Source: Rhea pennata (taxonomy: Eukaryota > Chordata > Aves > Rheiformes > Rheidae). From it: 64,000 nucleotides of DNA. Positions within the stretch are counted from its first letter, which is position 1, and each line of letters opens with the position of its first letter. Shown here in pieces: positions 33,201-45,200 of this stretch. A program made the position numbers and the translations under genes. The stretch is taken from NCBI RefSeq assembly GCF_028389875.1, contig NC_084670.1, forward strand, positions 12,309,383-12,373,382. Direction: 5' to 3'. The notes under the pieces were generated by a model. It ran no database searches. It saw only the letters and a program-made list of their open reading frames with translations, and was not told the DNA's origin.

Positions 33201-36200
33201 GCAGTGAGAGATGTGCTGAGGCAAAGGCAAGGAGGGACAGCAGCCCCCTTTTCCAGTCCAGAGCCTGCCTCACATGTAACCCTCCTGGGATGCAGGTATG
33301 AGTGCCGGCAGCCCAGCGGCCACCCCGCTGCAGTGCCAGCCTTGCTTATGCAGCTCCTTACCTGCCGTGTGAGGTCAATGGCAGAGGCCTGGGGGATGGT
33401 GCTATACATCTGCCCCAGCATCTCGCACAGCTGAGGCACCATGGGAGCAAAATCATCCAGAAGGGTCTTCACAGACTTCTCAAAGATGGCACAGACAGAC
33501 TGTGGGAGAGGAGGGACAGAGTGAGCAAGAGTCTTCACGAGATCTTCTGCTAGTGGGGCAGGGTTTGACAGATAGGTCCTATCAGAGGGAAGAGGTGGCA
33601 ATGAGGCATGGAGAGCAGCCAGGCAGAGGGGCTCATATCTGCAGTGGTGCTGCTGCTTTACTCTGCAGCACAGGTCACTCCCACCAGGAAATCTCTCTCC
33701 AGCTGCAGCAGGAAGGCATCCCAAGTGCCAGGGAGAACAGTACCTTGTGGCATGTTGCACCTGGAAATCACTGGACTGAGTAAACTGGAGAATTTCCAGA
33801 AAAGATGACACAGAGGATCAGAGCAGAGCTCAGTAGACCTCATCTCACTGATGATGACAGGGCCTATATAACTGGAAAGGAGTAGAGCTGATCTGGGCAA
33901 CAGACAGACAAGCACAGCAGGATGGTACTAGCAACAGCAAACAGTGCTGGTGTTTTGAGCAACCCAGGAAGACACCCTAAATACAAGGGGATGGAAACGT
34001 CTACAACAGGTTGGCAGCATCACCCAGTGGCTGTCCTTTTCTACCCCCCATTTAGATGCAAGGGCAAAGGCAGAGCTGCAAACAGTAACACATGAGGATC
34101 CTGCTTACCTCCACCACCTGGGCATCATTCAGCCACTTGCTAAGGACCTTCTGTATGAGCTGGAAGACTTGCTGCAGAACCACCACCACCTGTGAAGAAC
34201 AAGACAGACTGAAAAGAACTGGCCCCTATGGCACTTGGGAGGGGAGATTCAATGGTAAGTACAGCCTAGATCCAAACCTTCAGGCCTTCTGCCCTCTTTG
34301 AAGCTGGGAAACTCCATTCCCTGCTGAAGCAGCCTGGCACAGCTCATAGCTTGAAGGCAGCACCTGGGTTGTCTTCAGACCGGAGCCCAGCCAACAGAGA
34401 TCTTGCAAGTAACCTCTGCCCACCTCAGAGGCAGTGGGAAGAGCCGAGGGAGCTGTTTTAGCTGGAATGCACCAGCACTGCCCTCTCCATGATAGACACT
34501 GCATTCTCCATTCACCCCACCTTACAGCCTCTCCTTCCGGCATCAGCTGGGCAAGGTGGGGCTTCTGGCTAGGCTATGACAAAGAGCATCTGACCAGTAC
34601 TGTACTCACTGGGTTGGGTCCCTGCTGCACAGGCAGTTTCTTGACCTCGGTGCTTTCGTGGTCATCGTCGTGGTGGCTGATATCTAGAGTGGTGAACAGG
34701 TTGGAGAGCAGGCCCAGGATGTGGATGATAGCCAGCTTATTGGAAGGATTGGGCTGCCAGGTAAAACAAAGCCAAAGTGTGATACAGACAGCAGGTGCTC
34801 CACAGTCATGCCTTTGGGATCCTGAGGAGCCAGGACTGTTGAGGCAAAGTGCCAGAGAAGGGGGTTCCCTGCACTGCACTCTCTTACTTTCCCTTTCTAC
34901 CTTTTTGCTGAGCCACGAGGCCTCCTACCTATTCTCACTGGTGAATGAAACCTGGAGGATGCTCAAGAGAACCACACCTTCCTCCAATAGAGAGGAAGTC
35001 AAGATAGACACCCATTGGGCAACACATGGGATATCACATGAGGGAGGAAGCTGCATGACCAAAATGTGGGAGGGCTTCACTTCAGGGAGGCAGATGCTGA
35101 TCCAGACAATACATAGCTTGCAAGAGCCAAGGAGCCTCTGGTCTTACAGACATATGCTGCAAAGGAAAAAAAAATCTGCAACCTGGCTCAGTCTGATTAG
35201 TGGCTCTGCGCTGCTCTGCCTGCGTTAGGCAATTAACCCAAGGGTGAGGAGAAAGATGCCCTATGTTCAATAGTGCTGCTTCAATACTCCACCTCGTGGA
35301 GTTACAACCAGCAGCACAGAGAGTGGGAGAAGCCACTTCTGGATGGAGGTACAAGGGCATAAGGGCACTCACCGTTTCATCAGCCAGCTTTTCCAGCTGC
35401 TGGATATAAGGAGTGATCAGGGAATGCAGGTTCTTCAGAATCTCTTCCACTTGTAGAGCAGAGAGTAGGAAACCAAGAGCTTGCATCAGCCACATACACT
35501 GGCTTGTCTAAGTCAGAGAGAAGACAAAGGGGCAGGTTATTGCCCAGCCTGTAGCCCTCCAACAAACCTCAAAGACCCTGCTCGGTGGCTAGAACAGCCA
35601 CCTGAGGCTGAACCAGAATAACCAGGAGCCTTGGTGTGCTGCTCTCAACTTGCCCTGCCTGGGATATCCTAGGTACATACCATAGCAGGAGAATGGGGCA
35701 CTTATCTACCAGTGCCAGAGGGCAGCACTTGGAGAACAAATGCTCATCTGCTACCACCTATCCTCTCCCCAGCTTCCCTTCAAGGAAAGGCTAATGCCCA
35801 GAGATCTCCAGGCCAACAGCACTTACCCTACCTTGGCATTTGAATCTTTGCACAGACCCATCTCAGTCCCCATGGTGTGAAATGTCGTTCCCTCCGCTGT
35901 TTGCAAGCTGTTTGTCCCTGCACCAACCTCCCTTCCCTTTCCTCTTGCAGCCTGCTACTGCACTGAGGTATCTCTGCCTCCTCATGCTTGCAGGGGTCAG
36001 GAACCACTAGAGACAAATATCCTTAGGGGCCTCCCTACCTGTGAGGAAATACCCTACCAACATAACCCCACTCCAGTTCCAGTACAGATAGCCAAAAGAT
36101 CAGTAGGGCAGCAAGTGGCAGATACCAGGTTTTCCTGGCCCCAAACAAACTAGTTGCAATGCTGAGCTCTCCTCTAGGAACAGCTTAGCTCAAGATGGCA

Positions 36201-39200
36201 TTTCTTGCATTTACACACGAGGACAACTAAAGGCTGAGGCAGACAAACAGAATGAGGAGTGTGAGCAAGTGACTCTTACCTTGTGAATCTGCTTCATCAG
36301 CACTTCCTGCCAAAGGGAAAGGGACAGAGAAAGAGGAGTGTGAGTGCTGCAGAAAACCTCTTCTCTTCTGTGAAGGGACTGAAGGTAGGACTGATGGTAG
36401 GACTGAAGTGGGAGGTCATGATAGCAGGTAACAATTTGGGCATAGATGAGGAACAGCACAAAGGCTTTGTGCAGGTCTCCTCACAACCAGCCACAGGCAG
36501 GGAACAAAAGCCTCATCCTGCACTAAATTCTCCTCCCTGCACCCATCCCACACAGCTACCCAACAATGGGAGCTCATGGCCTCAGACAGGCTCTGCTGCA
36601 GGACAGCTCCGAGAAACAGTGCTCAGTTATCCCAGTTAGAAAGAAGCTACAGACCTACCAGGTCACCAAGGAAAATCCAACTAGGCTATCATCAACACTG
36701 CCCTCAACAGCAAAATTATCCCAGGTGAATATCAGGGCCTGGAATGTCTCCAACCAGCTCTTCTGAGCCAGCCATACCCATTTACTGCAGTGCTCAGAGT
36801 TTATGAAAGATCTTAGGGGATCAGACCAATGGTCCCTCTAACCCAGTACTCTGTCTCCAGAAATGGCAAAAGAAGTCTTCATGGAGAACGTGAGACAAGA
36901 GACTTTCTGCAGTCCACTCCCCCTATACTTCCCCAACATCAACCACTTTGCAGCACAGATTCCCCTCAGGGAAGGGGATGGTGCTCCCTTGGCTCTAAAA
37001 GCAGAGGCTCATATTCTCTCCTGCTCCTTTCCCTTCTGCAGCCCCTTCCTGCTCCCACACAGGCCCTGGCAGCCCCCAGAGCACAGCCTCAAAGGGATTC
37101 TCAGTATCTAGTAACCCCAAGCTCCAGCTCTTACCTGTGACACAGCAACAATGTTGGCAGCATAGGGTGGCAAGTCGTACTTGCATTCCCGGCATATCTT
37201 CTTCAGGGTGGAGACACTGGAGATGGAGAGCTCAGGGTTGCCCAAGGCCTGGAGCACCAGTGGCAACACGTTGTTAATCATGACGGGATGATCAGCCAGC
37301 CACTCTGACAGGGCCCCTGCGCACACAGACAGCATCAGAGACTGCAGGTATGCACTGTGGCAGTCAGGGAGCTTGTTCTCTACATCCTGGGACATTCAAC
37401 TTTGCTTTTCACTGTTATTATTCATCTTCCCTGAGAAGGGACAGCAAGAACTCTGCAGCCAAAGAGAGCCTGGGCTAAATCCAAAGCAGATGGCAGGAGT
37501 GGTGTGAGGGTAGGCAGAGCAGAACACACAAAGTGGCTCAAAGCCCAGAGGAATTAGCACAAAAGTGCCAACTCAGTAGAGGGTGGCACTGGCAGAGGTC
37601 TGTGCAGGACAACTTCAGCAAGAGTGGTCTCAGATAGGGCTCCCTACTCCCTAAGGGCGGGGGACCCTCCCAAAAGGGTTCCCTCCCCAGCCTGAGTGTG
37701 AGCAAAGGTCTCACCAATAGTGAACATGACGGTGTCAGCTAGCTGCACATTGCTGATGCTGATCCGGGGAATGAGGCCAATCAGTCCTGGAACCACGTCG
37801 GAGTAGTTCACATCAATAGTCTCAGCGATGGACTGGAACCCATAGAGTAAGGCTTCTGTGTGCTGTCAGAGAGGGAGAGGGACTTTGTCAGAGCCATGTG
37901 CTGACCCCCAAAGCCTTCCCCAGCCCACATGCCATGGACTAGCTCAGACTCCAATCACAGAGGGCAAGGAAGCTGAAGAATTGGAGACAACTGCACAGTC
38001 AGGGCAAACATGCACAACAGGCTTCAGGATACATCCGTCCCAGCTTGCCTGCAGGACACACGAACAGCGTGAAAGTTGTCCACACACTTCAAGAACTGCG
38101 GGCATCCCACCTGATGGGATGGCAGCCTAAACTTGATGAGCGTCAGCAGACTGCCAGTGTGACAGACACTGTCTCAGCACTCAGACAGCAGGGAGCTGCG
38201 CCCAGACTGCAAGTCACTGCTCCTGCTGGCTGGCTACTGGCTCAGCTGCAGACAGTGATGAACGAGGCACTGTTCCAGCCATCTGAATCTGACAGTGACG
38301 ACTGGCTGATGAGGATGCCAAGGTGAGCAGATACATGCTGATTAGGCTGCTCCACAGAAGCACCCTGGCCTTCCTATCTGCATTCACAGTGTCAGCTACG
38401 CTGGGCTACCAACCAGTCTCTCTCATCCCACTGCTCTGGCTCTGCTCAGGGCAGTGTTTAGGGCAGCAGTGCAAGGGAGGGAGGCAGCTTGCTTCCTGCC
38501 AACAGGGGCAGCCACTGAAAGCAAACCTGGGCCTTCTACGGCACCCTCACAGAGCTGCTTCCCCTGGAATCAGCCAGGGCACTCCATGTTTAGCAGAGCA
38601 GCAGAGTGGTGATGCAGAAAGGACATGGAAGGCCTCCAGCATTTATGCTGTGCCAAAATAATGCAGCACCAGAACAAGACAGGCAACAACAAACCACCAA
38701 AATCAGACCCCAGCTGATCTGTGGCCTGTACTGAGGAACAGAGGGGCAGAAGCTGTTCCTTTACCCAACAGACCCTGAAGAGCTCCTACATCTCTTCTGT
38801 ATGTTTGGTGACCTGCAACTGATCTGCTCACAAGGCAATCATACTCCCCACCTCTCTATGATGTCTCTTAACCCTCAACATTGCACAGCGAGGATAGCTT
38901 CCTCTGCTGCTGCCAAGGGGCTGGTACACTCTCTCTGCCTGCCTAGCAGCCTGGTGTCCAGGTCCCCTCACTCACCTGCCACGTGGATGGCTGCTCTGTG
39001 TTGGTAAGGAGACGTCCCAGTTTGTCATAGAGGCTGCTCAGAAGCTCAGCGCCCAGCATCTCATACACATACATTAATGTGTCAGAAATGTCCACCCTGC
39101 AGAGAAGAAAGGCACAGGGGTCTCCAAGTGCTATCACCATCCCCTGCAAAGCACTCCATGTGTGAACATGCTACGTCCTATCCAGTTTCCTGGTAGGGTG

Positions 39201-42200
39201 AAGATGGGCAGCACCTGCCCACACAGGCAAATTGCTAATGGCTGCAGCTCTGTCCCAACTTAATAATGCAGTTTAAGTCCTACTCCCAGTGTTTCCTAGG
39301 CAGGGCAGTCAGTGTCATAAAACATCAGCTCATCTCCAAACCACCACCACAGGTGAAACCACTGTTGGTAGAAGGGCCCACATCCTTCTTTGGATCTCCC
39401 CACAGCATTGCATTTCTTATAGAGCTCAGGCTCCAAGGAGGCAGGACACCACCTGTGTTCTTGCCTGCCTAATTAGCAAACCCACATTTGGGCCCAAAGT
39501 CACATCCTGGCAGAGAGCAACAGGGCCTCAGCTGCAGCTGTACCTGTATATCCGAAACTGCTCCTTCTCATCTGAAGACCAGAAGCCATACTCCTCATCG
39601 GAGGGGAACTGGGCTTTGTGTAGCAGCACATCCACTAGCTGGAAGTAGACAGGCCTGTACACTTGCTGGTACACTGCCTGCTTATCTGGCTCAAAGGAGA
39701 GGATATCGTCCTGGTGGTAAGAGAAGGAATAAACCAGGTGTTGGGAAAGGAATGGGAGCGAGCACACCTGCTGTGTGAGGAGCTCACAGGCATCTCTCCC
39801 CAGAGCTAGTAGAAATCTTTCTCACATCAGAGGTTACATTTCCAATTCACAGAGCTGACAGAGTCCCCTGAGGTCTACCTTGCACAGTGTGGGGAGACCT
39901 CCTGAAGCCAGAGCCCTTCTGGAGCAGCAGCATAATTACCTAAAGGCAAGACACAAGGAGTCCCAGCAGCTGAGCTGGCCCTCAGATGTTTGAGAATAGT
40001 CTCATTACAGAGGGTTAGCACTTCTCTAACGTGTCTTCATCTTGGAAGCATGGCATGCCTTGGACCCCCTGTGGAGCAGGCTCAGATCAAGCTACTTTGG
40101 TGCCTGGGGAGCACAGCCTTCTCCTGCCTGCATACACACAATCTGACCCAAACCCAGAAGCACCAAGAGGATGTGGAGAACTTGATTGGTCTGAAAAGCC
40201 AAACCATTCAGCTGGGCCCTCTGCTGCTGTCAGCACAGCACTGACGTCGTTCCCTCCTCCCTACCCACGCTCAGTCACACTGCATCAGATTGCAGAGGAG
40301 AGGAGCAGGGGGGGGGGTAAACTGAGACTAAAAATAGATCATTCCCATGGAAGTGACATTCTGCCGCCCTCCTTCCTGCCAGTGGAGAATGCCAGACTGG
40401 CGAGAGCTGCACTGACAAGGCCTCTCTCCCTTCTGAGGGCAGACAGGGCCTACAGCTGCAGAGGCAAGGAGCTCGCTGCCTCCTCAGCCTGCACACAGCT
40501 CAGTGCAGCCACAGGGGTCGGGATTTCTTCTGCTCTAGAGCTAGGAATGCCTGGGCCATAACTAATGCTTGGAGCAGCAAAGCTCTAAAGGCAGGCTGAG
40601 GAGAACCTCCTCACTGAGTTCCAGTATGTATCACAAAATCTGCTACCTCTTCCAGTCAAACATTCACCTTCTGACCCCTTGCAATAGTGAAGCTTGTCTG
40701 CAGAGCAGGGGTCATATCTCCTAAGGCACATTTGCTTCAGGGGGCTTGTCTCCTACTACCATGCAGGCTGAGCCATAAGACCCTGTAATGGCTGTCCCTG
40801 TCTGATAACAAGACAAGGAGTTGCTGGCTGCACTCCCTGCTTCAGCCAACTCTTGCATGACACAGCAGGAAGGAACCAAGAGCCCAGCACCTGCCCTGAG
40901 CCAACCCACGGCATCACACAGAGGGCCATTTACTGTGCTCCAGCCCTGGTGATCTGAGCCTAGCTTTACAAGGCAAAAAATACATGCTACTGGCTCAATA
41001 CAGAAATGGAGACTCAGTAAGCATCGGAGAAAGCAGCTGTTCTTCCCTAGTGAACCTGGGCCATCTCTCCCAAACCTGGGTTCAAGGCAGGGGTCTTCAT
41101 ACAAAGTAGGTAAATTCAGCAGGACAGTTCCAGCTGGTAGATATGAGTGGATGGAGATGGTGGAGTACAGTAGAGGCCAGGCTCACCAGGGACACAGCAA
41201 CATGAAATCAGAGATGCTCATTCCCTCACTTCCAATACATGTGGCCTATGGGCACTGGATCCCAGGAAAACAGACCCCTTTCCAGGAAGCTGCCTGCACT
41301 GATCAAGGCCATGCCAGAAGCCTCTCTAGCTCTAGCCTTCCTCCTCAGATACACCATGACTGCAAATCCCATAAGGGTGTAGCATGCAGTCAGACAGCAT
41401 GTACACTCCTCTCTGACTGCAGCTGGCACAAGCATGCAGCAAAGAGCTAAACAAGCAGGCCTGCTGCTGGGAAAATACTGGAGTGTGAAGTTTTAATGAG
41501 TTATGTTAATGAGGCTCTTAAAGTCTGGCTCAGACTTCCAAGGAATACTGAAAGTGGAAAAAGTAAGCCACAGGGCCAAAATATCTGAACGAACTCTCCT
41601 AGAGTGGGGTTGTGAGCACAGGATAAGGGATGTAGGAATTGGAAATCCCTGGGGGATAAATACAGCTAGGCCAGGCTTCAAGGCTCCTCAGCCTGCTGCT
41701 CATGGCCCTCAAAAACAGAGCCAAACCTAACAGCCACCTCCTTCCTTTGGAAATGGGACCACATCACCACTCAGCAGGGAGAACACCCTGCTGTCCTGCA
41801 GCAGGGCTGCTTGCCATTTAATAAAGCTGCAGCTGGGCTTGTTCCATACCAGCATGTGTTCCTCATTTGGGTGGATCCAACCCTCAAAGGGACAGGTCCT
41901 AAATACCTGCTCTTGGCCTGCTTCCCTTGCAGGAAAACCCCAGGCTCATGCTAACTGCAGACATTCACACACCCCAGGGTCTCCACCCCAAGGACAGTTT
42001 CCAATTTCCAGGAAGAGCAGTCACAGGCTCCCAGTGTTTACTCCTGCTCCAACATGCACATTCACCTGAGACCCCTGGCAGCAGGGACAGGCAGTCTGGA
42101 GCCCATCAAAAGTCCTTTTTGACAAGAGAAGGGCTGTTCTAGCATCAGGCATGGCCTTATCTTCTCATTTTGCCCCAAAACTGAACACTGCAGCAAGCTG

Positions 42201-45200
42201 TTCCTCAAATAGGAGTAAGCCAAATCTGCTGCTCCTTTCAAGAAAGGCAGCCTGGAGGCTGCGGCTCTATTCTGGACACTGCACTGCTACAATCCCAAGG
42301 GCAGTGCATCCCCCAGTGACAGCTGGCAGTTCTGTCTGTCCATCTAGACCAGCACAAATGAAGCACAGCAAGCGAGCGGGTTCATCCTAGAGACTGAAAG
42401 GAAGGGTGAAGCCCAGGCACACGGTCCAAGCTGTGAGTAGGTAAGCAGCAGCCCACTGCTCACTGATGCTCCACTGACCCACTCACTGCAAGGAGCTCCC
42501 CACAAGCTCACAAGCAGAGGCCAGATACAAGAGCAATGAGCTTGGAATAAGCTGCTCCAAGCAGCATAGCCAAGGAAATCCCTGTGAGGGAAGGGTCCTC
42601 CCTCACCTTACGGACTGTCAGTATGCTCAGAATCCAGGTGCACGGCTGGGACCCTGTGTTGGGACTCCTTTCCCCCTCCTAAAATGGCAGAAGCCCAAGA
42701 TACCCCTAAGGGGCTGCATTCCCCTGCCTCCTCCACCCCAGGCTCCATCCACACATCTGTGTTTTAGGCTCTGCCTCAAGCACAAGAAGGAGATTCCCAA
42801 GGCAGGCCGCCCTGCAACTGCCACTAACCTGGAGTGTATACCAGAAGGTGAGCGTCAAGGAACTGGTGGTTTCGTTGACAGGATAGTGCCCAGGGATGCC
42901 AGTGCAGAACATGATCATGTTAACCAGGGCCAGGAAGCTCTGCCAGTGCTCCACCTGGTCCAGTAGGGCCCTGGGGAGCAGAGAGCATGGTCAGGGTGGC
43001 AGCACCAACGCTGCAGGCCTGGCATCTCTACAGAGCACACATGTCACCCAGTGCAGGACAGATCCTGAACGAAGCAGCAAGGAAACAACAGGCTGCTCCA
43101 AACTGTGTTGTTATTGCAATCCCCAGCATTGGAAAAAGCAATTGCCCCAGGAATCACAGAGTAATTTAGTCTGGAAGGGACCTCTGGGAGGCATTTGGCC
43201 CAACTGCATGCTCAAAGCAGGAAGAAAGCACAGCAGCACATGGGCCCCTAATAGCCCCAAGCAGAGGGAAACTGCGGTACTTGGCATACTCTGTCCCAAG
43301 CACCCCTTCCCACCATCCCTTCGCTGTTAGTGTGGGCTCTGTGCTGCACCTTTGTCCTAACAGAGCTGGAGGTCAAGAAATCCCACTGGCCCTTTGTCTC
43401 ACACCTAAACACTAGAAGCAAGAAGCAAAGGCTGTCATGGGTGTGCAGGGTAGCACCTGATCTCAGAAGGTCGGGGGTGAATCCTCCAGCCCAGCATTTG
43501 GAGAAGATGTCAAGATATCAAGCAATATGGGTTTGTCCAGACACAGAGCTGAAGCAAAAGGATCAACTGGGCAGTTTCTTCTTCCAAGGACCCTCCCTGG
43601 CTCCCTCACACACAGCACAACATGCACATGAGCAGCGAGGTCCTGGCACTCACCGGGAATGGTTCTCCCCCAAGGCCACAGCAATGCGGCAGATCCCATG
43701 CGACGTCTCCATGTCCCCACTCTGGACCGCCTGGCGTAACTGCTCTTGAAGCCCCAGCACAGGGGGGATGAGCTTCAGGAGGGTGTTCACATACCTGCAA
43801 GTAGAGCCTGAATCAGTGCAGGGCATCACCTCCATCAGCACCACAGCACAGGCTTCTAACAAATACGGTCCCTCCTGCCACGCTCCTAGGGGTCCTGCTC
43901 AGTTTTCCCTAGTTAAAGGCTTCTCTGTGGAACGAGATGAATCCTGAAGCCTTTGTTGCTTACAGGAACTCTCTTCCCAGCCAGTGGTAATGTGCTGCTG
44001 GATGGAGCCCAACAGCTGAAGCCCTAGGCGTTCCAACAGTGGAGCCTCTGCAGGTGAGAAAAGGGTTGAGTCAGCTGTCAGGACACCATGTAAGCTCTGT
44101 GCAAACTCCCCATTATGCCAAGGAAAATTATGTCTGCTTCTGCTTGTACCTGCCCAGCAGTGCTGCCTGGCATACCCTGGGCTAGCAGTAACTGACTGCC
44201 CCTGCCGCAGTCAGCTCTGTGAGAGCTGAACTCCAGCTCACAGCACAGCTCTGCAGGGCAGGTGGGAGACGGCAGGCAGGAAAAGGGCAGACGCTGCAGT
44301 CCTTCGGGTTCTTCACCACCACTGCCTACAACCAGTGTTTCTTAGGTCTGCACTAAAGGCAGCCAGAGCAGTCAGGAGAAAACAGCAAGCAGTAGGATCC
44401 TACAGCATCTCATAAATCACAGGCGAATCTAGACCTCGCTCTTTGCCCCATTCGCTGGCATAGAGAGCTGAGGGATTCTCCCAGTGAATGAGCATGAAAG
44501 GCATTGGGAAGGTCAGGCAGTGCCTACCATACCAAAATATAAGCACCCAGTGCAACTAGATGAACAGGCTGCCACCCTCCAAGATATCTACTACTGCACG
44601 ACACAGAGGATGCCAGCCCCCTGCGTGTCCTCTGGGCCCCTGGGGCTCCCCCAGCCCCACACACTTCTTCCCTGAATGCTTGCACTCCCCTCCCTCCCCG
44701 TGAGCAGCACGGCAGCACTCTGGGCCCACACTTGGGCAATCTCATGCATGACAGTCTCCCCTCTGCTGCTGATAAGTGATTGTAACCAAGGCAACAAGCA
44801 AGGAAGCAGCGAAGGTGAAATGCAGCCCAAGGCCCCTGGAGAGAGGCTGCGCTGGAGGCTCATCAGCAGTCTGTCGTTTACCTGGCCAACGAAGCATGTT
44901 ATCTGGAGATGCAGCTATTTTGTATGCTCCCTGCCTGCCCTGCCACATGCAAGTACTGAGGCCAGAGATACTCAGGCCAGGAGGCACACGTGATGCCAGT
45001 TCTCTTGAGCCAACCATGGGGAAAAGGTATAAATGCTGTCACCAAGAGAACTCCATCTTCACCCAGAACTGCAGGGCTGCCCCACTGCCCAGTACACGGG
45101 CAGTTCTTGCTCTGCCCACTCATTTGAGAGTGAACAGAGCCATCCTGTGCCAACAGTACAGGAGGAGAACCATGCTGAAGGTTTGGTCTAGGTCTGGACC

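Larger units (their letters stand above)
31018..43653 (-). other. IPO13 introns 3 to 14 not otherwise described
   Basis: Introns between exons 3 and 15 range from about 0.2 to 3.1 kb. Apart from the CR1 tail at 43151, the L3-type piece at 36811 and the two copies of an unnamed repeat (31646 and 35792), I see nothing beyond splice signals and short runs, such as nine G at about 40310-40318. Confidence 0.6.

Noticed and set aside
34434-35228. 264-codon plus-strand open frame
   Set aside because: Runs through an IPO13 exon in antisense plus flanking introns; no family resemblance.
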